From positions 62,001-126,000 of the forward strand of contig NZ_OBDY01000003.1 of assembly GCF_900215205.1 (NCBI RefSeq): 64,000 bases of DNA, in the 5' to 3' direction. Positions within the stretch are counted from its first letter, which is position 1; every line of letters begins with the position of its first letter. The translations under genes and the position numbers were made by a program. This DNA is from Paractinoplanes atraurantiacus. Its GTDB lineage: Bacteria > Actinomycetota > Actinomycetes > Mycobacteriales > Micromonosporaceae. The notes below the pieces were generated by a model that did not search any database, had not been told where the DNA came from, and worked only from the letters and a program-made list of their open reading frames with translations. Of this stretch, positions 16,865-26,144 are shown piece by piece.

Positions 16865-18064
16865 ATGTTCTCGCTCGATGACGGCCATCGCCTGGCCGAC
16901 AGCCTGATCGACCTCCGCCACGCGCTGCACCGGGAGCCGGAGATCGGCCTCGACCTGCCGCTCACCCAGGCCAAGGTGCTGGCCGCCCTGCACGGGCTGC
17001 CGCTGGAGATCGAGACCGGCAAGGCGCTCACCTCGGTCACCGCGGTGCTGCGCGGCGGGCGCCCCGGGCCGGCCGTGCTGCTGCGCGCCGACATGGACGC
17101 GCTGCCCGTGCACGAGGAGAGCGGCGTCGAGCACACCTCGCGGATCCCTGGCCGGATGCACGCCTGCGGCCACGACCTGCACACGGCGTCCCTGGTCGGC
17201 GCGGCCCGGCTGCTGGCCGCGCGGCGTGCGGAACTGGCCGGCGACGTCGTCCTCATGTTCCAGCCCGGTGAGGAGGGCCAGGGCGGGGCCAAGCTGATGA
17301 TCGACGAGGGTGTCCTGGAGGCGGCCGGCGAGCGGGTGACCGCCGCCTACGCCCTGCACGTGGCCGCGACCGCCCTCCCGCTCGGCATGATCGTCACCCG
17401 TCCCGGCAGCATCCTGGCCGCCAGCGACTCGGTCACCGTGACGGTGACCGGCGCCGGCGGGCACGGTTCGTCGCCGCACCTCGCGAACGACCCGATCCCC
17501 GCCCTGTGCGAGATGGTCACCGCCCTGCAGACCATGGTCACCCGCGGCGTCGACGCCTTCGACCCGGCGGTGGTCACCGTGGGCGCGATCCACGCCGGCG
17601 GCGCCGGCAACGTCATTCCCCATGCGGGGACCTTCGAGGCGACCGTACGGACGTTCTCGGCCGCCACGCACAAGAAGGTCCGGGAGGGCTTCGAGCGCGT
17701 CGTACGCGGCATCGCCTCGGCCCACGACCTGCACGCCGACATCGAATACCGGGAGAACTACCCGGTCACCGTGAACGACACCGCCGAGGCGGCGTTCGCC
17801 CTGCGCACCGCGGTCGGGCTGGCCGGGCCTCAGCAGGCGTTCAACGCCCCCAAGCCGATGGCCGGATCGGAGGACTTCGCCTTCGTGCTCGACCAGGTGC
17901 CCGGCGCCTATCTCGGCGTCGGCGCGGTACCACCCGGCACCGACCCGCGGACGGCCCCGATGAACCATTCCGCCCAGGCGGTCTTCGACGACCGGGCGGT
18001 GCCGGTCTCCGCGGTCCTGCTGGCCCAGCTCGCGGCCCGGCGCCTCCAGGAGAGCCCGGCATGA
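16865..18064 (+). CDS. M20 family amidohydrolase (aminoacylase/hippurate-hydrolase type)
   Basis: A 399-residue M20D-type hydrolase. Visible motifs are LRADMDALPV (about residues 74-83), GRMHACGHDLHTASL (about 97-111, Cys/His metal ligands), FQPGEEGQGGA (about 132-142, catalytic Glu) and the late MNHSAQAVFDD segment. These enzymes remove acyl groups from amino acids or hydrolyse related amides. The stop overlaps the ATG of an MFS transporter, suggesting uptake or export of substrate linked to hydrolysis under the divergent Lrp regulator. Confidence 0.9.
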   Translation: MFSLDDGHRLADSLIDLRHALHREPEIGLDLPLTQAKVLAALHGLPLEIETGKALTSVTAVLRGGRPGPAVLLRADMDALPVHEESGVEHTSRIPGRMHACGHDLHTASLVGAARLLAARRAELAGDVVLMFQPGEEGQGGAKLMIDEGVLEAAGERVTAAYALHVAATALPLGMIVTRPGSILAASDSVTVTVTGAGGHGSSPHLANDPIPALCEMVTALQTMVTRGVDAFDPAVVTVGAIHAGGAGNVIPHAGTFEATVRTFSAATHKKVREGFERVVRGIASAHDLHADIEYRENYPVTVNDTAEAAFALRTAVGLAGPQQAFNAPKPMAGSEDFAFVLDQVPGAYLGVGAVPPGTDPRTAPMNHSAQAVFDDRAVPVSAVLLAQLAARRLQESPA

Positions 18065-19449
18065 CAGCCGTCTCGGACAAGCGCACCGCCACCTCGGTCC
18101 GGGCAGTCGTCGGCCTGCTCGTCCTGTTCGAGATCACCAGCGGCTTCATCCAGGGCGGTGTCGTCCCGCTGCTGCCCGACCTCGGCGACGCCCTGGGCAT
18201 CTCCACCGCCGACCTGAACTGGGTCATCTCGGTGCAGTTGCTGGCGGCGGCGGTCTCGGTGCCGGTCTTCGGCCGGCTCGGCGACCTCTACGGCCACCGC
18301 CGCCTGCTGCGCATCGCTCTGATCTGCGTCGCGGCCGGCTCGGTGCTGGTCGCCGTGGCCCCGTCCCTGCCCCTGCTGCTGCTCGGCCGGGTGCTGCTGG
18401 GCCCGCTGGCCGCGCTGCTGCCGTTGGAGATCGCCCTGGTCCGCGACCGGCTGCCGGTCGAACAGGCCCGCTCGGCGATCGCCCGGCTCGTGGGTTCGCT
18501 GACCCTGGGCGTACTTCTCGGTGGTGTCCTCTCGGCCGGCCTGCACCAGGCGATCGGCAGCGTCCGCGGCACCCTGCTGGTGCCCGCGATGCTCGCCCTG
18601 ATCTGCGTGCCGGTGTCGTTCCTGGCCGTGCCGGAGACCCGCACCCTGGCCCGGGGCAGGCTCGACCTGCCGGGCGCGGCCCTGCTCAGCGTGGGCATGA
18701 TCGGCGTCCTGCTGGGGATCTCGGCCCTGGACTCCGACACCGGCCTGGGCCTGGCCCTGCTGGGAGCGGGCGTAGTGGTCCTGGTGGTGTGGGCGGTGGT
18801 CGAGCTGCGCACCACCGACCCGCTGGTGGATCTGCGCGCGTTGAAGGCGCCGACGGTGGCCCCGTACTTCGCCTGCTCCTTCGCCTTCGGCATCGTCTAC
18901 TTCGGAAGTCAGTCACCGGACACGACGTTCCTGGCCGCCGACCGGGAGGTGGCCGGCTACGGCTTCGGCCTGTCGGCGCTGAACATCTCGCTGGTCTCCC
19001 TGCCGGCGGCGGTCGCGGCCATCATCGGCTCCACCCTGACGGTGCGGCTCGCCACCCGCCTCGGCTATCAGCGCACCCTGGCCGGCGCCTTCGTGGCGAT
19101 CGCCGTCGGCTTCACGGTGACGGCGGTGTTCCACGACGCCATCTGGCAGTTGGTGGCCATCAAGGTGCTGCTGGGGCTGGCGCTGGGCACAGCACTGAGC
19201 GCCATGCCGACGGTGATCGCCGAATCAGCCGACCCGAGCCGCACCGGAATCACGACGGCCCTCTACAACAACGTGAAGACGTTGGGCGGCGCGGTGGCCG
19301 GCGGCATGGTCGCGGCGATCCTGGCCGAGGCGGTCCTGAGCGGAACAGACACACCGAAGGAATCGGCCTACGTGGCGGTGTGGTTGATGTGCGCCGCCCT
19401 GTGCCTGGGCGCCGCGGTGCTGTCGGCCCGCACCCGCCGGGCGAACTAG
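18061..19449 (+). CDS. MFS transporter
   Basis: A 462-residue major facilitator with roughly 14 membrane segments, the DHA2-like layout. The loop 2-3 motif appears as GRLGDLYGHRRLLR (about residues 77-90) and the fifth-helix segment as LARGRLDLPGAALL in the central region. Its ATG overlaps the amidohydrolase stop (ATGA). The substrate is unknown; the operon suggests an N-acyl amino acid, peptide or related compound. Its last codons overlap by 4 nt the stop of the converging long Thr-rich gene. Confidence 0.88.
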   Translation: MTAVSDKRTATSVRAVVGLLVLFEITSGFIQGGVVPLLPDLGDALGISTADLNWVISVQLLAAAVSVPVFGRLGDLYGHRRLLRIALICVAAGSVLVAVAPSLPLLLLGRVLLGPLAALLPLEIALVRDRLPVEQARSAIARLVGSLTLGVLLGGVLSAGLHQAIGSVRGTLLVPAMLALICVPVSFLAVPETRTLARGRLDLPGAALLSVGMIGVLLGISALDSDTGLGLALLGAGVVVLVVWAVVELRTTDPLVDLRALKAPTVAPYFACSFAFGIVYFGSQSPDTTFLAADREVAGYGFGLSALNISLVSLPAAVAAIIGSTLTVRLATRLGYQRTLAGAFVAIAVGFTVTAVFHDAIWQLVAIKVLLGLALGTALSAMPTVIAESADPSRTGITTALYNNVKTLGGAVAGGMVAAILAEAVLSGTDTPKESAYVAVWLMCAALCLGAAVLSARTRRAN

Positions 19450-21626
19450 TCGCCGGCGGGCTTGCGCTGGGCGGGAATCTCATCCGGCGGACGTTCCATG
19501 CTCATCACGGTCATCTCGCGCTTCTCCGGCTCCTCCACACGAGGCCCAGGCGGCACGATCCGGCTGGTCGGATCGTCCGAGATGTCGGGTTGCTCGGCGT
19601 CCGCGATGGAGGCGGCCGGCTTCTTCACCGCGGCTTCGGCCGGCGAGGGCTGCAGGCGAATGATCTCGGTCCGATCGCCCGGCGGCTCCACCGAACCGGG
19701 CCGAACGACCTGGGTCTTCTCCGGATCCGGCTGCGACAGGCGAATCACCTGTGTCTGATCCCCGGTGAGCGAGCGGGTGGTTTCGTCGTCGCCGGGTCGG
19801 GCCGGCTGGACTCCACCAGGGACGGTGGTGGAGGGCTCGTAGGCGGGAATGGCCATGCCGGACTCGAGGCCGGGAAGCTTGATGGCCTGGGTCGGCTCAG
19901 AATCCGGGGCCTTCAGAGAACGGGTCGTGTCGGAATCGGGCGATACGGCGCCGATGGTCGAGGTGGCTTCGGCGTCCCCGGTCGTCTCGTCATCGGTGGA
20001 CGCTTCGGCCGCGGCGGCGGTGACCTCGATCGGCTCGGTGGGTTCGCTCGCGGAGGCGGTGATTTCGACCGGCTCGGTGGGTTCGCTCGCGGAGGCGGTG
20101 ACCTCGACCGGCTCGGTGGGTTCGCTCGAGGAGGCCAGCGCTTCGGTGGTGACTTCGCTCGGCTCGGAGGGTTCGCTTGGGGGAGTGGGCGTTTCGGCGG
20201 TGGGGTCGCTTGGGGGAGTCGGCGTGGGGGTCTGACCGAGGGAAGCGACGGTGGCGGCCTCGTCCGACGAGACGACGACGCCGGTCGAGTGTGAGGTGGG
20301 TGCGATCAGCCGGGAGGGCGTGGACTCCAGGTCGCCTTCGCTGGAGTCGTATGCCGTGGTTACCGGCTCCACGTGGAGCGGCTTGGCTGCCGGGGCTTCC
20401 GAGGGGCGGCCGGTCTTGCTCGCCGGCGCGGTGACCTGACTGCCGGCCACGGTGGGCTCGTCGCTGTCCGCGGTGGGTTCGCCCTCCGCGGGACTCGGGG
20501 CCGCCACTGTCGGTTCGTCGCTCGCGAATACCGTCGTCGGCTCGTCATCCGTGGTCGTCACGCTGGGTTCGTCGGTTGCGGTGACAGCCGGGTGACCCTG
20601 GGCGGGGGTGGTAACGGTGGGTTTGTCGGCGCCGGTCACCGTGGTGGGTTCGCCGCCGGCGGCGGCCACAATGAGCTTGTCCTTGGCGGTCACCGTGGTG
20701 GGATCGTCATCCGCGGTGGCCCCGGTGGGCTGGTAGTCCTGGGTGGCCGCGGTCGGGGCGTCGTTCGCGGTGGGCTCGTCAGCGTCGGCCGTGATCGGCT
20801 CGGTCATTCCCGCCCGCGCGCCGGGCCGCGTCGGCTCGGTGTTGTCGCGGACGGCCACGGTCGGGTCGTCGGTGAAAGAGCCGGTGGATGAGCCAACGGG
20901 AGAACCGGTGGAAGAGCCGGTGGAATAGCCAGCGGGAGAGCCGGTGGAAGAGGCAGCGGAGAAGCCAGGGGTGGAGCCGGCGGAAGGAGGGCTGGTGAAA
21001 GCGACCGTCGGGTCACTGCCGGGAACGGTGGGATTCGTGCCGGGGACGACCACGGCTGTGGTGCTGTCGGTGGTGGGTGGCTGAGGGGCCAGGCGCATGA
21101 CCGTGGTCGGATTCGGGTCGGATGCTCTGTGAAGGACCGTTGTCTCCAGGACGGCGGCCGGGACGGTCGGGGCGGGTGCGGTGGCCCGGAAACGGCCGAT
21201 CTGGCCGATCAGCGGGAGGACCGGGGGCTCGTATCGCTCCCAGCGCCGCGCGCTCAACGCCGTACACACCAAAGGAATTGCGAGCATCGCCGCCAAGCCG
21301 TAGCCGGGGCGGCTCAGGTCGAAGCCGTCTTTCGTCACCGAAGCCGGCCAGAGCGCCGCGTAGTCGGCCGGCGAGGCCAGCGCCCAGATCGACACCCCCA
21401 GGAAGGCCAACCCTCCCAGCAGCGGGCCGGCGGGGGAGATCGGGGCCAGGAGCAGGATGGCGTACGCCGCGCCGGCCAGCAGGAGCAGGGACAGGCCGCC
21501 CAGGGACTCGACCGCGAAGTCGTCGCGCCCTCGCGTCGTCAGGTCCTGGGTGAAGCCGACGGCGGCGAGGATCCACACCGCCGGGGCCAGCACGACGGCG
21601 TACAAGATCGACCTGAAGTGGCGCAA
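19446..21626 (-). CDS. membrane protein with a ~560-residue Thr/Pro/Glu-rich tail
   Basis: Starting at TTG 21626 (GGAG 9 nt upstream; longer starts overlap the thioesterase gene), the protein has 726 residues. Four or more hydrophobic segments fill about residues 8-150. The rest is low-complexity, acidic and Thr/Ser/Pro-rich, with three near-identical EPTEPVEVTASAS-type units around residues 505-540 and many EPT(V/T)-type steps. The last 160 residues (19449-19928) carry repeated T-x-x-[I/L/V] motifs after acidic residues: TRSL, TQAI, TRSL, TQVI, TQVV, TEII, TSRI. Family unknown. A phosphorylated scaffold is a hypothesis set out in the findings. Repeats may be unstable. Confidence 0.72.
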   Translation of the reverse strand: MRHFRSILYAVVLAPAVWILAAVGFTQDLTTRGRDDFAVESLGGLSLLLLAGAAYAILLLAPISPAGPLLGGLAFLGVSIWALASPADYAALWPASVTKDGFDLSRPGYGLAAMLAIPLVCTALSARRWERYEPPVLPLIGQIGRFRATAPAPTVPAAVLETTVLHRASDPNPTTVMRLAPQPPTTDSTTAVVVPGTNPTVPGSDPTVAFTSPPSAGSTPGFSAASSTGSPAGYSTGSSTGSPVGSSTGSFTDDPTVAVRDNTEPTRPGARAGMTEPITADADEPTANDAPTAATQDYQPTGATADDDPTTVTAKDKLIVAAAGGEPTTVTGADKPTVTTPAQGHPAVTATDEPSVTTTDDEPTTVFASDEPTVAAPSPAEGEPTADSDEPTVAGSQVTAPASKTGRPSEAPAAKPLHVEPVTTAYDSSEGDLESTPSRLIAPTSHSTGVVVSSDEAATVASLGQTPTPTPPSDPTAETPTPPSEPSEPSEVTTEALASSSEPTEPVEVTASASEPTEPVEITASASEPTEPIEVTAAAAEASTDDETTGDAEATSTIGAVSPDSDTTRSLKAPDSEPTQAIKLPGLESGMAIPAYEPSTTVPGGVQPARPGDDETTRSLTGDQTQVIRLSQPDPEKTQVVRPGSVEPPGDRTEIIRLQPSPAEAAVKKPAASIADAEQPDISDDPTSRIVPPGPRVEEPEKREMTVMSMERPPDEIPAQRKPAGD

Positions 21627-21696
21627 GGGGTGTCTCCACGTTTCTCTAGCTGCGATGGAAACGTACCGCCGCCGGGCAAGCCGTAACCTACGGCGC

Positions 21697-22218
21697 ATGA
21701 GTGATCAGCTTGCCGGCCGGCCGACGTCGTATTCGCGGGTCACGCTTAGCCGGATCATGACCGCGGTGGACGTCAATCTGTACGGGACCGTGCACGGTGG
21801 TGTGCTGATGAAGTTCGTCGATGATGTGGCCGGTGCGGCCGCCGCCCGGCACAGCGGCGGCACCGCCGTGACCGCCGCGATCGACGAGATCCTGTTCCTG
21901 GAGCCGGTGCGGGTGGGCGATCTCGTGCACGCGTACGCGCAGGTGAACTGGACCGGCACCAGTTCGATGGAGGTCGGCGTCAAGCTGGTCGCCGAGCGCT
22001 GGGACGTGGTGAGCCCCGAGCCGCTGACCGTGGCGACCGCCTACCTGGTTTTCGTGGCCGTGGATGTGGCCGGCCACCCCCGGAACGTGCCGCCTGTGTT
22101 GCCCGAGCACATGGACGACGAGCGCCGTTTTCGCGAGGCTCTGATCAGGCGCGAGCACCGCCTGTCGCGCCGGACGGCGATCCAGCGGGCTCGTCAGGAG
22201 CAGGTGAATGAACGTTAA
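21697..22218 (+). CDS. hotdog-fold acyl-CoA thioesterase
   Basis: A 173-residue thioesterase. The hotdog core shows NLYGTVHGGVLMKFVDDVAGAAAARHSG (about residues 28-55), the VHGG/D pattern of the acyl-CoA hydrolase family, followed by FLEPVRVGDLVHAYAQVNWTGTSSMEVGVKL. The C-terminus has the RREHRLSRR helix of such enzymes. It hydrolyses acyl-CoA to free acid and CoA. A TAACCT hexamer 7 nt before the ATG (21697) suggests a leaderless start. It lies just before, and probably in one unit with, the acetoacetyl-CoA synthetase. Confidence 0.9.
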   Translation: MSDQLAGRPTSYSRVTLSRIMTAVDVNLYGTVHGGVLMKFVDDVAGAAAARHSGGTAVTAAIDEILFLEPVRVGDLVHAYAQVNWTGTSSMEVGVKLVAERWDVVSPEPLTVATAYLVFVAVDVAGHPRNVPPVLPEHMDDERRFREALIRREHRLSRRTAIQRARQEQVNER

Positions 22219-22227
22219 GGTGAGCGC

Positions 22228-24141
22228 ATGACGGGCACAGTGTTGTGGGAGCCGCCGGCCGGCGTCCGGGAGACTTCGCGTATCGGGCGCTACATGTCCT
22301 GGCTGGGCCGGGGCGGGGACGACTACGCGGCGCTGTGGCAGTGGTCCGTCGACGATCTGCCCGGCTTCTGGCAGTCGATTTGGGACTATTTCGACGTGCA
22401 AGCGGCACAGAAGCCGACCGCGGTGATCAGCGAAAAGAGCATGCCCGGCGCGAAATGGTTCCCCGGCGCCACTCTCAACTACGCCGAGCACGTCCTGCGC
22501 GCGCCGGGGCTCGGCGAGGATGAGCCGGTCGTCATCGCGTACAGCCAAAGCCGTGACCGCAAGCAACTGACCGTGCGCGAGTTGCGCGAGGAGGTCCGGA
22601 AAGTCCGAGCCGGGCTGAAAGAGCGCGGTGTCGGCGAGGGTGACCGAGTCGCGGCGTACGCCCCCAACATCCCCGAGACGTACGTTCTGATGCTCGCGAC
22701 CGCCAGCCTCGGCGCGATCTTCTCGTCGTGTGCGCCCGAGTTCGGTGTACGCAGCGTCATCGACCGCTGGCAGCAGATCGAGCCCAAGGTGCTCGTCGCG
22801 GTCGACGGTTACCGGTACGGCGACAAGGCCATCGACCGCCGCGAGGAGGTCGCCGCGATCGTCGAGGCGCTCCCGTCGATCGAGCACGTGGTGACGATCG
22901 GTTACCTGCATGGCGGCGGCGACTTCGCCGACCTCTACAAAGACGAGCCGATGGCGTACGCCCACGTGCCCTTCGATCACCCGCTGTACGTGCTCTACAG
23001 CTCGGGCACCACCGGCCTGCCCAAACCGATCGTCCACGGGCATGGCGGCATCCTGCTGGAACACCTGAAGATGCTCGCCCTGCATCACGATCTCGGCCCC
23101 GGCGACCGCTTCTTCTGGTTCACCACGACCGGCTGGATGATGTGGAACTTCCTGGTCAGCGCCCCGGCGGTGGGCGCGGCCATCGTGTTGTTCGACGGCA
23201 ACCCGGCCTATCCGGACATGTCGGCGCTGTGGGATCTGGTCGACGAGGCCGGCATCACCTACTTCGGCACCTCGGCCCCGTACATCATGGCCTGCCGCAA
23301 GGCCGGTCTGACCCCGCGCAAGCGGCTCAAGGGCATCGGCTCGACGGGCGCGCCGCTGCCGCCCGAGGGCTTCGACTGGGTGTACGAGGCGGTCGGCTCC
23401 GAGCTGCAACTGCAGTCGCTGTCCGGCGGCACCGACGTCTGCACCGGCTTCGTCGGCGCGGTTCCGCTGCTCCCGGTGGTCGAAGGAAAGATCGCTTGCC
23501 GCGCTCTGGGTTCCAAGGTTGAGGCGTACGACCCCTCCGGCCACCCGGTGATCGGTGAGCTCGGCGAGCTGGTGATCACCGCGCCGATGCCGAGCATGCC
23601 GGTCGGTTTCTGGAACGATCCGGACGGCAAGCGCTACCGCGAGGCGTACTTCGACTACTTCCCGGGGGTCTGGCGGCACGGCGACTGGATCACGATCGGC
23701 GCCGACGGCAGCTGCGTGATCACCGGGCGCTCGGACGCGACGCTCAACCGCGGTGGCGTGCGGCTGGGCACCGCCGAGTTCTACTCGGTCGTCGAAAGCC
23801 TGCCCGAGATCGCCGACTCGGTCGTCGTGCACCTCGAGCAGGAGGGCAACCCCAACGGCGAGCTCCTGCTGTTCGTCGTGCTGGCCGAGGGTTTCACCCT
23901 CGACGACGATCTGCGCAAGCGGATCGGTGGAGAGCTGCGTGCGGCGCTTTCGCCCCGGCACGTTCCCGACGAGATTTTTGCCGTACGGGCGGTGCCGCGC
24001 ACCCTTTCGTCGAAGAAGCTCGAGGTGCCGGTGAAGCGCATCCTCACCGGCACGCCGGTCGAGTCGGCCGCCGCCGCGGGCGCGCTGGCCAACCCGTCGT
24101 CGCTGCTCGAGTTCGAGAAGCTGTTCAGAGAACGAGGCTGA
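22228..24141 (+). CDS. acetoacetate-CoA ligase
   Basis: A 637-residue adenylate-forming enzyme. Motifs include the phosphate loop YSSGTTGLPKP (about residues 257-267), TTTGWMMWN (A4/A5 region), SLSGGTDVCTGF, and the C-terminal GRSDATLNRGGVR hinge with a conserved Lys region near the end. Length and the N-terminal WEPP...SRIGRYMSWL start match acetoacetyl-CoA synthetases, which activate acetoacetate with ATP and CoA. GGTGAG before the ATG is a modest binding site. The 3' end overlaps the converging TIGR03089 gene by 17 nt. Confidence 0.92.
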   Translation: MTGTVLWEPPAGVRETSRIGRYMSWLGRGGDDYAALWQWSVDDLPGFWQSIWDYFDVQAAQKPTAVISEKSMPGAKWFPGATLNYAEHVLRAPGLGEDEPVVIAYSQSRDRKQLTVRELREEVRKVRAGLKERGVGEGDRVAAYAPNIPETYVLMLATASLGAIFSSCAPEFGVRSVIDRWQQIEPKVLVAVDGYRYGDKAIDRREEVAAIVEALPSIEHVVTIGYLHGGGDFADLYKDEPMAYAHVPFDHPLYVLYSSGTTGLPKPIVHGHGGILLEHLKMLALHHDLGPGDRFFWFTTTGWMMWNFLVSAPAVGAAIVLFDGNPAYPDMSALWDLVDEAGITYFGTSAPYIMACRKAGLTPRKRLKGIGSTGAPLPPEGFDWVYEAVGSELQLQSLSGGTDVCTGFVGAVPLLPVVEGKIACRALGSKVEAYDPSGHPVIGELGELVITAPMPSMPVGFWNDPDGKRYREAYFDYFPGVWRHGDWITIGADGSCVITGRSDATLNRGGVRLGTAEFYSVVESLPEIADSVVVHLEQEGNPNGELLLFVVLAEGFTLDDDLRKRIGGELRAALSPRHVPDEIFAVRAVPRTLSSKKLEVPVKRILTGTPVESAAAAGALANPSSLLEFEKLFRERG

Positions 24142-24823
24142 CCTTCTCCGAGCGGGCGCGCGTTTCGATCTTCGCGGCGTCCAGGTTGGCACAGAGGACG
24201 ATCGAGGCGCCCGCGACCAGCGGGGCCAGCAGCCAGTCGACCGGGTCGGGATGCTCGGCCGCGTCGATCAGCACGCGGGCGCCGGCCGGGATCGTGGTCT
24301 CGGCCGCTTTCGCCAGGACCTCTCGGTGTGTACGGCCGTTGAGCGCCTTGTCGTCCGGCGCGACCGGCTGCCCGGGGAAGTAGTCGCCGTGCTGGCGTAC
24401 CTCGAGGACGTAGTCGGCGAAGCCCGCGGGCAGCTCGCGCAGCGGCATCGCGAACGGGAGCAGGCCCGTGGCGTACCTGTCTGGTGCTTTTGTCGCACTG
24501 GTCTGTCCTGGCGTGGTCACCAAGACATCGGCCGACTCCGTGTCCCCGGTCTCGGCGGCCAGGCCGGCCGACCACACTCCGAGCAGGATCGCCGCGGTCT
24601 GCCAATGCGGCGGCAGATGGACGGCCGCGGTGTCGCCGTTACCCAGGCCGAGGCCGTCGACCAACAGGTTCGCGGTCTTCGAGACCCAATTGTCCAGAGT
24701 CGCCCCGGACAATTCGGTGCGGTCGCCACTGGCGTCGTCATAGAAGGTCAGCAGCGGCGAAGCCGGGTCATTCCGGACGGCTGCGGCGAGAACCTGCGGG
24801 ATCGTCGGTTGCACTTCGACCAC
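24125..24823 (-). CDS. TIGR03089 family protein (AMP-binding-like N-domain)
   Basis: About 232 residues from GTG 24823 (GTG 24814 is an equal choice; no clear ribosome-binding site). The sequence LTFYDDASGDRTELSGATLDNWVSKTANLLVDGLGLGNGDTAAVHLPPHW (about residues 24-73, named by its ends) matches the N-terminal subdomain of adenylate-forming enzymes, but the ATP-binding P-loop and C-terminal domain are missing. This is the actinobacterial TIGR03089 family, function unknown, whose mycobacterial member sits in the same neighbourhood. Confidence 0.85.
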   Translation of the reverse strand: MVEVQPTIPQVLAAAVRNDPASPLLTFYDDASGDRTELSGATLDNWVSKTANLLVDGLGLGNGDTAAVHLPPHWQTAAILLGVWSAGLAAETGDTESADVLVTTPGQTSATKAPDRYATGLLPFAMPLRELPAGFADYVLEVRQHGDYFPGQPVAPDDKALNGRTHREVLAKAAETTIPAGARVLIDAAEHPDPVDWLLAPLVAGASIVLCANLDAAKIETRARSEKVSLVL

Positions 24824-24974
24824 GATAGTGTCGTGACCGTCCGTAATCGATCCTGGACGCGCGATGAGTTCGCCGAAACGCCGGGAACAAGGCGGTGTCG
24901 CCGTCACATGCGCGATGCATTGCGGGCGTAGTCTTGCCAGTGGTCTGAATTACAACCTCTTTGGGAGTTGCCTC

Positions 24975-26126
24975 GTGACCGCCGGTCGCCCCCCGCGAGT
25001 GCTCGTCGACGCCACCAGCGTCCCCGCTGACCGGGGAGGCGTCGGCAGATATGTCGACGGCCTGCTCGGCGCCCTCGGACGGATGGACCCCGACCGGGTC
25101 GATCTGGCCGTCGTGGCCCAGCGTTCGGATGCGGAGCGTTACAGCCGCATGCTCGACGACAAGGCCGAGGTGATCGCGGGCCCGGCCGCGGTCGCCCACC
25201 GGCCGGCCCGGCTCGCCTGGGAGCAGACGGGTCTGCCGCTGCTCGCCCAGCAGGTCGGCGCCCAGGTGCTGCACTCACCGTTCTACACATGCCCGCTGCG
25301 CGCGGGCTGCCCCGTCACGGTGACCGTGCACGACGCCACGTTCTTCACCGAGCCGGAGCACTACGACAACACCAAGCGGACCTTCTTCCGCAGCGCGATC
25401 AAGACGTCGCTGCGCCGCGCGGCCCGGGTCATCGTGCCCAGCAAGGCGACCCGCGACGAGCTGATCCGCCTGCTCGACGCCGACCCGACCCGCATCGACG
25501 TCGCCTACCACGGTGTTGACCAGGCCGCGTTCCACGCGCCGACCGATCAGGAGAAGGCGCGCGTGCGTGCCCGCCTCGGCCTCACCGACTCCGGTTACGT
25601 GGCGTTCCTGGGGGCCAAGGAGCCCCGCAAGAACGTGCCCAACCTGATCCGCGGCTGGGCCCGCGCGGTCGCCGACTGGCCGCACCCGCCCGCGCTGGTG
25701 CTCGCCGGCGGCCAGGGCCACGACGACGAGATCGACCGCGCGGTGGCCGAGGTCCCGTCCCACCTGCGGCTGCTGCGCCCCGGCTACCTGCGCTACGCCG
25801 ACCTGCCCGGCTTCCTGGGCGGCGCGCTGGTCGCCTGCTACCCGTCGTTCGGCGAGGGCTTCGGCCTGCCGATCCTCGAGGCCATGGCCTGCGCCACGCC
25901 GGTGCTCACCACCCCGCGGCTCTCCCTGCCCGAGGTCGGCGGCGACGCGGTGGCCTACACCACGGAGGACCCGGACCGGATCGCATCGGACCTGGCCGAT
26001 CTGCTGCACGACGAGCCCCGCCGCCTGACCCTCGCCAAGGCCGGCTTCGACCGCGCCAAAGAGTTCACGTGGCAGTCGAGCGCCGAGGTACATGTCACAA
26101 CCTGGAAACGAGTCGCGGCGCTCTGA
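24975..26126 (+). CDS. glycosyltransferase family 4-type (GT-B)
   Basis: A 383-residue GT-B glycosyltransferase. GTG 24975 is chosen with GGGAG 7 nt upstream. The N-domain contains DRGGVGRYVDGLL (about residues 17-29) and the C-domain has EPRKNVPNLIRGW and the nucleotide-binding stretch PSFGEGFGLPILEAMACATPVLT (about 295-317, with the E-x7-E pair). It transfers a sugar, likely mannose or rhamnose, from a nucleotide donor to a cell-envelope glycan. Next to manC, and in the wbbL-like position of the mycobacterial order, it fits a GDP-mannose-linked role. The acceptor is unknown. Confidence 0.88.
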   Translation: MTAGRPPRVLVDATSVPADRGGVGRYVDGLLGALGRMDPDRVDLAVVAQRSDAERYSRMLDDKAEVIAGPAAVAHRPARLAWEQTGLPLLAQQVGAQVLHSPFYTCPLRAGCPVTVTVHDATFFTEPEHYDNTKRTFFRSAIKTSLRRAARVIVPSKATRDELIRLLDADPTRIDVAYHGVDQAAFHAPTDQEKARVRARLGLTDSGYVAFLGAKEPRKNVPNLIRGWARAVADWPHPPALVLAGGQGHDDEIDRAVAEVPSHLRLLRPGYLRYADLPGFLGGALVACYPSFGEGFGLPILEAMACATPVLTTPRLSLPEVGGDAVAYTTEDPDRIASDLADLLHDEPRRLTLAKAGFDRAKEFTWQSSAEVHVTTWKRVAAL

Positions 26127-26144
26127 CCTTTACACTCTGTGCAC

